64,000 nucleotides of DNA from Verrucomicrobiota bacterium (lineage in GTDB: Bacteria; Verrucomicrobiota; Verrucomicrobiia; Opitutales; Opitutaceae), in NCBI GenBank assembly GCA_023432225.1, contig JAEYUW010000011.1, positions 1 to 64,000 on the forward strand, written 5' to 3'. The stretch's first letter is position 1, and each line of letters starts with the position of its first letter. The translations under genes were made by a program, and so were the position numbers. Shown one piece after another: positions 54,849 to 63,762 of this stretch. The notes beneath the pieces are model-generated. The model saw only the letters and a list, made by a program, of their open reading frames with translations, was not told the origin of the DNA and made no database searches.

Positions 54849-55748
54849 TCACCACAGGAAGTATTCCGGCTCGTGGGACAGAAATCGCAGACTCGGAGGC
54901 TCGAACAGCACGCGCCACACGTGCGCGTAGCGCGCCCATGGACCCGGCACAGCGCCATCGAAGATCACTCGAGGCTTCGGTCGCGCGCCAACGAGCCGGC
55001 ACGCCACGTGTTCGCGGAATGCTTCGTAGCCCTCCTCGGACGAAAAAAAGATGCTCCGCTGTTCGATGGGATGCATGTCGGTGTCGGCCTCGTGACCGCG
55101 TCCGCAACCCGCCAACACGTAGTAGCCCACGGCCGCTTCGTGGCGCTCCATTTCCACCGCGGCGGCTTCGCACGCGGCCCCGAACGTCGGCCGCGATGCG
55201 TGACCAAAAGCGTGGTGACCGCGTTCGGATCGACGGTGAAGAATCACTGTCACGCCGGGAAGGTCCGATTCGATCACGAACGCATCGGCGTCCGGCCACG
55301 GCGCTTCCACCGCAGTCGCCGACAGCCGACCTTCCCACCAGTTGAGCAGGTTGAACCGTTCCGTCGCCTCCCTGAACGCCGCGGCGCGCGCTTGCCGGGC
55401 AAAGAGTCCGGGAAACGCCGCCATGCCGTTGCTCGAAGGATCGACGTCGAAGCCGTAGCGACTCGCCTCGGGCGACCGGAACGTCGCCCAGTGCGCCCAA
55501 CGCTCCATCGCCTCGGAAATCGCCTTGAAGCGCGCGACGAGCGGCGAGCGATCCGTGCCGCTGCCGCTCGCGCTGCCGAAAACCTGTCGGTGCCAGAGTC
55601 CGGCCGTGTGCTCCGGCCGCAGGTAGGCGTTGGCTTCGAACCAACGCCCGCCCAACAGCGAAATTTCACTGCAACTCACGCGTGTCAGCGGGCCGCCATT
55701 TTGCGACAGCACCTGCTGATAGCGCAGGGAAGCCAGATTGGGTATCAT
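54849..55748 (-). CDS. stand-alone YcaO-family protein
   Basis: 299 residues. YcaO ATP-binding signatures are present: KAISEAMERWAHW (Glu79-Arg83), FREATERFNLLNWW (Glu127-Arg131) and AAAVEMERHEAA (about 195-206), with the SSNGMAA loop (residues 105-111) before the second. YcaO enzymes activate backbone amides with ATP to make azolines, thioamides or macroamidines in peptides, or act on ribosomal proteins. No partner E1/ocin-ThiF, TfuA or dehydrogenase is seen, and the C-terminus (SHEPEYFLW) lacks the PxPxP typical of azoline cyclodehydratases. The gene begins 3 nt after the 54-residue peptide gene, so the peptide is the obvious candidate substrate. Confidence 0.8.
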   Translation of the reverse strand: MIPNLASLRYQQVLSQNGGPLTRVSCSEISLLGGRWFEANAYLRPEHTAGLWHRQVFGSASGSGTDRSPLVARFKAISEAMERWAHWATFRSPEASRYGFDVDPSSNGMAAFPGLFARQARAAAFREATERFNLLNWWEGRLSATAVEAPWPDADAFVIESDLPGVTVILHRRSERGHHAFGHASRPTFGAACEAAAVEMERHEAAVGYYVLAGCGRGHEADTDMHPIEQRSIFFSSEEGYEAFREHVACRLVGARPKPRVIFDGAVPGPWARYAHVWRVLFEPPSLRFLSHEPEYFLW

Positions 55749-55751
55749 GGC

Positions 55752-55916
55752 TCAGGCCCAGTTGCTGGGGTAAATGGTGGGTGTGGCGGCACGGTCGCCG
55801 AACTGCACTAAATCGGCGCGGTCCAGACCGAGGAGTTGGGCGGCAACACGATGGCATCCGAACGAGAAAAACAGGCTGGCGAGCAACCCGGCAATGAGGT
55901 GAGAGAGGTGTTTCAT
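55752..55916 (-). CDS. 54-residue exported-type peptide, candidate YcaO substrate
   Basis: Starts at ATG 55916 (MKHLSHLIAGLLASLFFSFG) and ends TPTIYPSNWA. The N-terminus is a short basic start with a hydrophobic core, either a signal sequence or a lipid anchor around FSFGC; CHRVAAQ follows. The C-terminal 30 residues (LLGLDRADLVQFGDRAATPT onward) are polar with few Cys/Ser/Thr, so azole-type modification would be limited; amide-directed modification is possible. Stop and the YcaO start are 3 nt apart, suggesting co-translation. Divergent from the kinase gene at 56070. Confidence 0.55.
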   Translation of the reverse strand: MKHLSHLIAGLLASLFFSFGCHRVAAQLLGLDRADLVQFGDRAATPTIYPSNWA

Positions 55917-56069
55917 GAGGTGACGATTGTCCCACTGGAAACGCGTCCACCCGGTCCGGTATTTCACCAATCTTCAGGCTACATGCGCGTGCAGCACTCG
56001 CTATCGCTCCCCTGAAATTAGGTGTTTCCGGCGTTCGTCGGCTGCCCATTGTCTTCGCATCGTTTCCCC

Positions 56070-59000
56070 ATGCCTCGCGCCCGTGTCGCTCTCGCATTGA
56101 TCGTCTTGTCGCTGGCTTCGCGCGTGCACGGTGCGTGGGATACGCCGTCCTGGGGTCGCCCGGTCGTCGAAGCCTTCCGCCAGCAACAGACCGGTAGCGC
56201 CTCACTCGTTTACTGTGCCACGTCTCAGCCCGACAACGGCGCGCTGTGGTTCGGCACCGCTAGTGGCCTGCTCTCATTTGATGGGCGCACGTGGCAAAAT
56301 CATAGCGAAGCGAAGATGATCGCCAGCTGCGCCTTCGATGCGGACGGACGCCGTTTGTGGTATGGCGGGTGGAGCGATGTGGGCTGGTTCGATGTGTGTG
56401 CCGACGGGCGGCTGCAACACACATCCCTCGTGGACAAACTCCCGTTCGCCGTGGCCGAGATCCGAGCGATCCGCGCCACCCACCCGACGCGCGGTGGGGC
56501 GTTTTTCGTAGCGGACGACCGCCTGTTGCGCTGGGACGGAACGAAATTCGCCGTCTGGAACTACCCGACGGCGCACCGGCTGTTCGCCCTCACGTTCGAA
56601 GGGCAACTATGGTTGCACCACCGCGAATCCGGGCTCTATCGCGTCGGCGACGATGGCCCGCAGCGTGTGGCAGATGCCGAGGAGTTGCCGAATGCTGGGC
56701 TCTTCTCGCTCAGTCGCGAAAACGGCGAGCTGATTGGTGGCTCGAACAGTGGATTCTGGACTATCTCGCGGCAACCGCGGTGCGTTTCGCCTGCCGCGCT
56801 GAACGCGTGGCTGACCCAACACAAGATCATCGGCGCCGCCGATTTCGGAAACGGCTTCCGGGCCGTGGCCACGCTCTCTGGCGGCGTCACGATCGTCGAC
56901 CGGAATTTCGAGATCGTTCGCCACGTAGGTGAAAGCGATGGCCTCCAAGGCACGCTCATGGGGCAGCTCCTCGGCCGCGAGCACGACCTTTGGTTTTTGT
57001 GCGAGGATCGCGTGATGCGCATGGACACCACCGGTGCCACCGCCCAAGTGCGCATGGATGATCAAGCCCGGCCGCAGCTGATTCGCGCGATTGCGACCGC
57101 CCCCGACGGCTCGCTCTGGGTGAGTGCCCAAAATCGCATCTATCATCTTACCCCCGGCGATCGCGGTTTCACCAGTCAGGCGCTTTCCGACCTCCCACTA
57201 AAAGAGTCGCAGACCATAGCGGTTGATGGAGAGAGGCTCTGGATCGGGGGCTTCGGCGCCATTGCCCTCCACGAAAACAACGCCACGACCGTGCAGTTCG
57301 AATTCCCGTCGCGCTCCATCAGTATGCTCGCGCGCGCGGGATCGGACGACCAGTGGCTGGGCGCCAGGAGTGACGGCTGGTTTGAGTTCACCCGCGGCGC
57401 CGACGGCGCGTGGCACACGACGAACCACCCCAAGCTCCCCTATTTCGGTTCACTCGCTCGTGAGGCCGCCGGCACGTTCTGGACGGGCTCGCCGACGTCT
57501 GGCCCGCAACAATGGCGCCGGGCAGACAACCGCTTCGTCCCGATCGAGCCCCCAAAGCCATTCGTCGCGCCCGACGCCACACCCAGCCTCGTCGCGGAGC
57601 GCCGCCACGACGTGCTCGTGTTGGCCGGCAAGACCGCCTACCTCGCCCGCCCCGACACTCCGCCGTTGAAACTCTGCGATCTCCCCGGCCCTCCCGTCGC
57701 GTGCACACTCTCTCCGGACCAACGTCGCCTCTACGTCGCTGTAAACCGCGGACCGAGCGCGCCGGCTGGTTATCAAGATGGCATCGGCGTGATCGAAATT
57801 GGCTCGGACGAGCGATCGGCCCGCTGGCGAAACCTCTCGGTTCCCAATCTCGAATCGATCGGCTCGATCACCAAGCTCGCGATGAGCACGCTCGCCGCCG
57901 CCGACACGCTGTGGATCGGAGGTTCCGAAGGGCTCTTGCAGACGCGTCCGGCCGAATTGTCGGAATGGCGCGCGCCCGCCACGCCGCGCGTCCTTCGAGG
58001 TGGAGAGAACAGCACGGTCGGCGGCGCCGTTACCCTGAGTTTCTCCGAAGTGATGCATCTGCGTCTCTCCTCGCCGGAAATCCGGCAGCGGCCCGCGCTG
58101 CGTTACCAAACGCAATTCGGCACCGACGAGAGCGCTTGGAGCGCGCCGACCGATCGCGTCGCATTCGAATTTTCGAATCTGCGTGAGGGACGCTATGCCT
58201 TCGCCGCCCGTGCGGTTAACCCCGTCGGGCAAACCAGCGCGCCCGCCTACTTCACGTTCACCGTGCTGCCGCCGTGGTATCGCTCCGGCTGGGCCTATAC
58301 CGGCTACGCCGCCGCGCTGGGCTTCTCGCTCGTCGGCGCGCTCCGTTATCGCGAACGCCGCCTGCGCGCCCGCACGCTCGAACTGGAGCGACTCGTCCGC
58401 GAACGCACCGCCGAATTGGAAAAAGCCAACGCCGCAAAGGACGAGTTCCTCGCCAGCATGAGCCACGAGATCCGCAACCCGATGAACGGCGTCGTGGGGC
58501 TCTCCGCGGCGATCGACATCTCGTTCCTCGACGAGGAAGGCCAGTATCGCTTCGGCCTGCTGCGCCACTGCGCCTCGCATCTCGCCTCGCTGCTGGAGGA
58601 CATTCTCGACTTCTCCAAGCTTCAGGCCGGCACCATCGAACTCGATCCGCAGCCGTTCTCGCCCGCGGAATTATTCGACGCGGTCTCCGCCATCACGTCG
58701 CCGCTGAGTGCGGCGGCCGGTGTGCGCGTCGAGTTCGCCGTCGGCCCCACGGTGCCCGCCCGTCTGCTTGGCGATGCGCGTCGCATCCGCCAGGTGCTGC
58801 TCAACTATGTCAGCAATGCCGTGAAATACGCGCCGCGCGGCACCATCGAAGTCACCGCGTGGGCCCGCGCCGATGGCCCGGATCGCGTTGCACTCACCTT
58901 CGCGGTTTCCGACGAGGGCCCGGGCATTCCGGCGGCGGAGCAGGCGCGCATCTTCGAAAAATTCGAGCGCGGCGCCGGCGCGCGCAGCAGCCACATCCCC

Positions 59001-59930
59001 GGCACGGGCATGGGGCTCGCGGTTTGCCGTCGCCTCGCGGAAAAAATGGGCGGCCGCGCGTGGCTCGAAAGCGCACCGGGCGAGGGCTCGACCTTCTATC
59101 TCGAACTGCCCCTTCCGGTCGCGCCGGCGGCGCCCGCGCACGTCCCGGCGCGCGGCGCGCTCGAGGCGCTGCCCCGGCGCGCGCTCGTCGTGGATGACGA
59201 GGAATACAATGTCGTCTCCCTCGGCGCGATGCTCGAGCGCCGCGGGTTTGCCGTGCAACGCGCGCTCGACGCCGCCACCGCGCTGCGTGAAGCCGTCGGC
59301 CATCAACCTGACATCATCTTTCTCGATTACGACATGCCCGACACCACCGGGCCCCAGCTCGCACGCCGCATCCGCGAGACCCTCGCGCCTCTGGGCCGGT
59401 ATCCGCTCGTGCTCGCCACCACGGCCTACACGACGGTCGAGAAACGCGCGGAGTGTCTCGCCGCCGGCATGGACGGCTTTCTCGGCAAACCGGTCAGCGA
59501 GGAGCGACTGCAAGCCGCCCTCGAGGAGGCGATCCGCAGCCGCAACCCCGCCGGCGCGCAGCACCTGGCGTTGCCGGAAGGCAAGCACGCCGATCCGCTG
59601 CAAAATCTCCTCACGCTCTCGCGGCAACATGCGCGCAACCTCGAGGCCGAACTGGCGGAGTTCGCCGCCGACGCCGACGCCGAGTTCGGCAGGCTCACCG
59701 CGGCCCTCGCCGCCTGCGACGGCGAAGCGGCCGCCCGCGCGGCCCACAAAATTTCGGGACGCTTCGGCTTCCTGCACGCCACCTCACCGATGCGTCGCGG
59801 ACTTCAGCTCGAACAACTCTGCCGGTCCGGCGAATGGAGCGCGGCCCGCCCGCTGGCGGAAGAACTCGCGCGCGACTGGTCGACGTTGCGCGCGTCGCTC
59901 ACGCGCCTCACGTGCGCGTCGGCCGGGTAA
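56070..59930 (+). CDS. hybrid histidine kinase with probable periplasmic propeller sensor
   Basis: 1286 residues from ATG 56070 (MPRARVALALIVLSLASRVH; signal-like start). A large periplasmic part (about residues 25-690) has propeller-type repeats (GALWFGTASGLLSFDGRTWQ, and LWLHHRESGLYRVGDDGP), then a Y_Y_Y-like beta domain (LRYQTQFGTDESAWSAPTD) and a single membrane segment (YTGYAAALGFSLVGALRY). Cytoplasmic: a coiled coil, HisKA with SMSHEIRNPMNG (His799), HATPase (NAVKY, DEGPGIP and GTGMGLAV), receiver (Asp1086 in FLDYDMPDTTG) and Hpt (His1226 in AAHKISGRF). Full phosphorelay set, no DNA-binding domain; output is likely the LuxR-type regulator encoded next to it on the opposite strand. Confidence 0.85.
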   Translation: MPRARVALALIVLSLASRVHGAWDTPSWGRPVVEAFRQQQTGSASLVYCATSQPDNGALWFGTASGLLSFDGRTWQNHSEAKMIASCAFDADGRRLWYGGWSDVGWFDVCADGRLQHTSLVDKLPFAVAEIRAIRATHPTRGGAFFVADDRLLRWDGTKFAVWNYPTAHRLFALTFEGQLWLHHRESGLYRVGDDGPQRVADAEELPNAGLFSLSRENGELIGGSNSGFWTISRQPRCVSPAALNAWLTQHKIIGAADFGNGFRAVATLSGGVTIVDRNFEIVRHVGESDGLQGTLMGQLLGREHDLWFLCEDRVMRMDTTGATAQVRMDDQARPQLIRAIATAPDGSLWVSAQNRIYHLTPGDRGFTSQALSDLPLKESQTIAVDGERLWIGGFGAIALHENNATTVQFEFPSRSISMLARAGSDDQWLGARSDGWFEFTRGADGAWHTTNHPKLPYFGSLAREAAGTFWTGSPTSGPQQWRRADNRFVPIEPPKPFVAPDATPSLVAERRHDVLVLAGKTAYLARPDTPPLKLCDLPGPPVACTLSPDQRRLYVAVNRGPSAPAGYQDGIGVIEIGSDERSARWRNLSVPNLESIGSITKLAMSTLAAADTLWIGGSEGLLQTRPAELSEWRAPATPRVLRGGENSTVGGAVTLSFSEVMHLRLSSPEIRQRPALRYQTQFGTDESAWSAPTDRVAFEFSNLREGRYAFAARAVNPVGQTSAPAYFTFTVLPPWYRSGWAYTGYAAALGFSLVGALRYRERRLRARTLELERLVRERTAELEKANAAKDEFLASMSHEIRNPMNGVVGLSAAIDISFLDEEGQYRFGLLRHCASHLASLLEDILDFSKLQAGTIELDPQPFSPAELFDAVSAITSPLSAAAGVRVEFAVGPTVPARLLGDARRIRQVLLNYVSNAVKYAPRGTIEVTAWARADGPDRVALTFAVSDEGPGIPAAEQARIFEKFERGAGARSSHIPGTGMGLAVCRRLAEKMGGRAWLESAPGEGSTFYLELPLPVAPAAPAHVPARGALEALPRRALVVDDEEYNVVSLGAMLERRGFAVQRALDAATALREAVGHQPDIIFLDYDMPDTTGPQLARRIRETLAPLGRYPLVLATTAYTTVEKRAECLAAGMDGFLGKPVSEERLQAALEEAIRSRNPAGAQHLALPEGKHADPLQNLLTLSRQHARNLEAELAEFAADADAEFGRLTAALAACDGEAAARAAHKISGRFGFLHATSPMRRGLQLEQLCRSGEWSAARPLAEELARDWSTLRASLTRLTCASAG

Positions 59931-60603
59931 GCCCATTCACAATCGCGTAGTGGATGAGCTTCGGCGTGGTGTGGATATCGAGCTTTTTCATGATGTCGCG
60001 GCGCCGCGATTGCATCGTGGCCGGACTGATTCCGAGTTCGGTGGCGATTTCCTCGTCGGTCATCGCGCGGCCGATCATCCCCAGAATTTTCAATTCGTAA
60101 TCCGAGAGCACGCGATTGAACGCCCGCGGATCCTGCCGCAGTCGCGCACTCGATTCCGTCACTGCGCGCGTGTAGAAAACATTTCCGCTGAGCACCGACG
60201 CCAGCGCCGCGCGCAGGCTCTCGGCATTCTGGTCCATTTTATCGACGAAGCCGTGCAACCCGAGTTTCTGCACCTGCAGCATCGTCCACGGATCGCAGTG
60301 CGAGGAGATGCCCACCACGCGCATGCCGCCTTTGCTCCGATCCGTGAGCACCTGCCGCGCGATTTCCAAGCCGTCGATATCTGGCAGTGAAAAATCGAGC
60401 ATCAGCAGGTCCGGCTGTTTCTTGCTCACCGCCGCGAGCCCTTCAGCGCCGAGCGGTGTATTCAGCAGCACTTCAATTCCCCACTCTTTGAAGCAACCCG
60501 CCAAAAAATCCGCGAACAGCTTCTGGTCTTCGATGATGATGGCCGTCCGACCCTGCAAAGGGTCGTCGGAGGGACGGCGCGGGGCTTTCGCAGCGGGATT
60601 CAC
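59908..60603 (-). CDS. LuxR/NarL-type response regulator
   Basis: 231 residues from GTG 60603. The receiver domain (about residues 18-140: AIIIEDQKLFADFLAGCFKE, Asp in LLMLDFSLPDIDG) is followed by a LuxR helix-turn-helix (LSDYELKILGMIGRAMTDEE, then IATELGISPATMQSRRRDIM). Convergent with the kinase gene and overlapping its 3' end by 23 nt, so the pair likely belongs together. A GTG start is chosen because no ATG lies before the first receiver strand. Confidence 0.88.
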   Translation of the reverse strand: MNPAAKAPRRPSDDPLQGRTAIIIEDQKLFADFLAGCFKEWGIEVLLNTPLGAEGLAAVSKKQPDLLMLDFSLPDIDGLEIARQVLTDRSKGGMRVVGISSHCDPWTMLQVQKLGLHGFVDKMDQNAESLRAALASVLSGNVFYTRAVTESSARLRQDPRAFNRVLSDYELKILGMIGRAMTDEEIATELGISPATMQSRRRDIMKKLDIHTTPKLIHYAIVNGLTRPTRT

Positions 60604-60681
60604 GCGGCGCAGGCTAGGCCAAAGCTCCCTCGCATCAAGCCAAGGGTGGACACGCCCCACGCGCACCGCTAACTCCCCGCC

Positions 60682-61401
60682 GTGAATCTTGTGCTTTTCG
60701 CCGCTGACGAGCTCGCGTCGCCGCTGCCGCGGGCCGACCTCCGCGCGCGACACCTGCTGGAGATTCTGCGCTGCGCGCCGGGCGACGAATTTGACGCGGG
60801 CCTGATCAACGGCCCGCGCGGCAAAGGCCGCCTCGCCGCCGTGCGCGACGACGCGCTCGAGTTGACGTTCCAGTGGACGGTGCCGCCGACGCCGCCGGAC
60901 GCGATCACGCTGCTCATCGGCCTGCCGCGCCCGCAAACCGCCCGCGATATCCTGCGCGATGCCACCACGCTCGGAGTGAGCGCCATCCATTTCGTGGCGA
61001 CGGAGAAAACCGAACCCAGCTACGCGCAAAGCACGCTCTGGCGCGACGGCGAATGGCGCCGCCACGCGCTCGCCGGCGCCTCGCAGGCCTTCGCGACGCA
61101 GATTCCCGCAATCACCGCCACGCACTCGCTCGCCACCGCGCTCGCCCTCCTGTCGCCCGACGCCACCCGCCTCGCCCTTGACAATTACGAGGCCCCGCGC
61201 GCCCTCGCCGAATATGGCGTATTACGCCACAAACCCGTGGTGCTCGCCCTCGGTCCCGAGCGCGGCTGGGGTCCGCGCGACCGCGCGGAGCTGCGCGCGG
61301 CCGGTTTCGAACTCGTGCATCTCGGCTCGCGCGTGCTGCGGCTCGAAACCGCGGTCGTCGCCGCCCTCACGCTGGCGAAAGCCGCGCGCGGCACGCTGTG
61401 A
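60682..61401 (+). CDS. rsmE: 16S rRNA (uracil-1498-N3)-methyltransferase
   Basis: 239 residues from GTG 60682 (VNLVLFAADELASPLPRADL). An N-terminal PUA-like part (HLLEILRCAPGDEFDAGLIN) leads to a SPOUT methyltransferase domain with LIGLPRPQTARDILRDATTL and the knotted SAM-binding loop VVLALGPERGWGPRDRAELR, then LGSRVLRLETAVVAALTLAK. RsmE methylates U1498 of 16S rRNA. The reading frame incorporates a palindrome (61215-61229) as EYGVLRHKPV just before the SAM loop. 79 nt from the divergent response regulator. Confidence 0.9.
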   Translation: MNLVLFAADELASPLPRADLRARHLLEILRCAPGDEFDAGLINGPRGKGRLAAVRDDALELTFQWTVPPTPPDAITLLIGLPRPQTARDILRDATTLGVSAIHFVATEKTEPSYAQSTLWRDGEWRRHALAGASQAFATQIPAITATHSLATALALLSPDATRLALDNYEAPRALAEYGVLRHKPVVLALGPERGWGPRDRAELRAAGFELVHLGSRVLRLETAVVAALTLAKAARGTL

Positions 61402-61444
61402 AGCGACACCGATCTCGTCGGCGACGAGAGCGAACGTCGGCAAG

Positions 61445-61468
61445 GTAGGTTGCGCGCTCGCGCGCAAC
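61445..61468. repeat. REP-type hairpin, GTAGGTTGCGCG family, copy 2
   Basis: GTAG foot, then GTTGCGCG-CTCG-CGCGCAAC, a perfect hairpin. Copy 1 at 33529-33552 has one altered stem base. It lies between the convergent rsmE and rsmD genes. Confidence 0.6.
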
Positions 61469-61524
61469 TCGTGCCCAGTCGCAACGAGGCGCGCCGCGGC
61501 CCCTGCGATTCGCCCGCGCCGGCG

Positions 61525-62088
61525 CTACTTCGTCCGCTTGAAAAAACACACGGTCGGCTGACGCGCGCCTTTGCCGAGCCGCTTCACGCACGTCCACGCC
61601 TCTGGCGTCAGCTCCAATTCGCCGGGCATCTCAAAAATGATCACCGGATCAGGTTTATCGGCGAGCAGCGCCGTCAGACGCGCAAACAGCTTGGGCGCCA
61701 CCTCCGCAATCAGATCGTAAGGCGGATCGATAAACACGAGGTCGGGCGCGTCGCCCGTCGCCGGCACGCCCGTCGCATCGGCGTTGATCACCGCCAGATC
61801 GTGCGTGTCACGCGCGAGGCTTTTGCACACCGCCGCGATATTCTCCCGGATGCAGGCGGCCGTTTTCCCGTTTTTCTCCACAAACACGCCGCCCGACGCT
61901 CCGCGGCTCAGCGCCTCCAAGCCATAGGCGCCGCTGCCCGCAAACAGATCAAGAAACCGCGCGTCCGGGACGCGGCTCGCGATGCTCGAAAACACCGCCT
62001 GCCGCATCGCATCTGTCGCCGGACGCACCGCATCACCCTTCGGCAACGTCAACGGGATGCCACGCGCGTTGCCGCCCGTTATGCGCAT
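61525..62088 (-). CDS. rsmD: 16S rRNA (guanine-966-N2)-methyltransferase
   Basis: 187 residues from ATG 62088 (MRITGGNARGIPLTLPKGDA, the expected N-terminus of the family); an ATG at 62130 is in frame but precedes it without similarity. SAM-binding motif FLDLFAGSGAYGLEALSRGA, the catalytic motif LVFIDPPYDL, and the family start VRPATDAMRQAVFSSI are intact. RsmD methylates G966 of 16S rRNA. Convergent with rsmE. Sequence and length are standard. Confidence 0.93.
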   Translation of the reverse strand: MRITGGNARGIPLTLPKGDAVRPATDAMRQAVFSSIASRVPDARFLDLFAGSGAYGLEALSRGASGGVFVEKNGKTAACIRENIAAVCKSLARDTHDLAVINADATGVPATGDAPDLVFIDPPYDLIAEVAPKLFARLTALLADKPDPVIIFEMPGELELTPEAWTCVKRLGKGARQPTVCFFKRTK

Positions 62089-62283
62089 CGCATCGAGCCT
62101 TCCACGGCGCAGCAAAGTGCACTCCGCCATGACTTTCTCTCACATGGCGGGGGAACAGATCCTGCTAGTTGCGGTTTTAACATACTGTTTGCGCCCCAGC
62201 GGGCCGGGACTTACCTGTCCCTGTTCTGCTCGAGCCAACACCTAACTGGCCCGGGCCGACGCAAAGGCAATCACTGACCAAGC

Positions 62284-63762
62284 ATGATGTCCCGACTCGC
62301 AGTCTGGCTGCTCCTCGCGGCTGGGTTCGCGCAACCGCTCCGCGGCGCCGAACTCAACGGCTGGCCGTTGCGTGTCGCGAACGTCGATGACGCGACCGGG
62401 GCCGTCACCGCCCAACAAGGCCTCGGGCCGCTGCTCGCCGAGCGCACCGCGCCTGACGGCACCAACGTCCGGGCACTGCGTCCGCTCTTTCTTCACGAGG
62501 CCAAGGGCGACAGGGAGACGATGCACTTCCTCTACCCGCTCATCACCTGGCGGCGCGACGGCGCGGAGTCGTGGTTCTCGATTTTTCAGCTCGTCAATGA
62601 TCGCCGCGAAACCGGCCTCAGCGGCCAACCCGTGCACGGTTTCGACGTCTGGCCGCTCTATTTTTCGCGTCAGACCGGCGATCCCGCCACGAGCTACCGC
62701 GGGCTGTTGCCGATCGCCGGCGAAATCAAAGACCGCTTCGGCAAGGACCGAATGAGCTGGGCCGCGTTTCCGCTCTACTTTCGCGTCGAGAAGGACGGCC
62801 GCCACACCGACTACGTGCCGTGGCCCTTCCTCCGCTTCACGGACGGCAACGGTCACCGCGGCTTCGAATTCTGGCCGATCGGCGGACGCGTCACGCGCGC
62901 TGGCGACTACGACAACCAGTATTATCTCTGGCCGCTCATCTACAAACAGGTGAAGCAACTCGATGAGCCCACAGGCGCCGGCGCCACGCGCGAGAATCTC
63001 GGCTTCCTGCCCTTCTACACGCGCGCGACCGCGCCCGGGTCGATCGACGAGAATTACCTCTGGCCGTTCTTCGGCTACACCGACCGCACCGCGCCGAAGC
63101 GCTACCACGAGACGCGCTACTTCTGGCCGCTGCTCGTGCAAGGCCGCGGCGACGAGCGCTACGTCAATCGTTGGGCGCCGCTCTACACGCACAGCGTCGT
63201 GAAAGGCTACGACAAGACCTGGTTCGCGTGGCCGCTCGTGCGCAATGCCCGCTGGTCCGACGCCGGCCTCGCGAACGAGCGCAATCAGTTCCTGTTTTTC
63301 GTCTACTGGTCGCACGAACAGCGCAGCCTCACGAACTCCGCCGCCGCGCCCGCCTACAAAAAACACCTGTGGCCGCTCTTCAGCGTGTGGGACAACGGCG
63401 CCGGACGCCGTCAACTTCAGCTCGTGAGTCCGTTCGAGGTGTTCTTTCCGAACAACCAGCCGATCCGCGAGCTCTACACTCCCCTCTTCGCGCTCTACCG
63501 TTACGACCAGCGCGCGCCGGACGACACCCGCTGGAGCATTCTGTGGAATCTCGTCAGCCGCCGCCGCTCGCCCACCGAGCGCGAGTTCCATCTCGGCCCG
63601 CTCTTCAGCACGCGCGCCACGTCGCAGTCCGGCGAGCGCGTCGCGATCGGTAACGGCCTGCTGAGCTGGCGCCGCGCGCCCGGCGAGCGCCGCTGGAAAT
63701 TTTCCGTGTTCGATTTCCGTCGCTCCGTCGACACTCCGGCCAATGCGGCCGCTCTCCCATGA
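62284..63762 (+). CDS. secreted repeat protein with WPL-type motifs, upstream of MlaE-type permease
   Basis: 492 residues. A signal peptide (MSRLAVWLLLAAGFAQPLRG) precedes a protein made of short beta-type repeats: VWPLYF, PWPFLRF, FWPIGG, LWPLIY, LWPFFG, FWPLLV, AWPLVR, LWPLFS, with related YPL, FPL and GPLF turns. This is likely an elongated or propeller-like fold. Family not recognised. The stop overlaps the MlaE-like start by 4 nt, so translation is coupled, which suggests a link to lipid transport at the outer membrane. Confidence 0.65.
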   Translation: MMSRLAVWLLLAAGFAQPLRGAELNGWPLRVANVDDATGAVTAQQGLGPLLAERTAPDGTNVRALRPLFLHEAKGDRETMHFLYPLITWRRDGAESWFSIFQLVNDRRETGLSGQPVHGFDVWPLYFSRQTGDPATSYRGLLPIAGEIKDRFGKDRMSWAAFPLYFRVEKDGRHTDYVPWPFLRFTDGNGHRGFEFWPIGGRVTRAGDYDNQYYLWPLIYKQVKQLDEPTGAGATRENLGFLPFYTRATAPGSIDENYLWPFFGYTDRTAPKRYHETRYFWPLLVQGRGDERYVNRWAPLYTHSVVKGYDKTWFAWPLVRNARWSDAGLANERNQFLFFVYWSHEQRSLTNSAAAPAYKKHLWPLFSVWDNGAGRRQLQLVSPFEVFFPNNQPIRELYTPLFALYRYDQRAPDDTRWSILWNLVSRRRSPTEREFHLGPLFSTRATSQSGERVAIGNGLLSWRRAPGERRWKFSVFDFRRSVDTPANAAALP

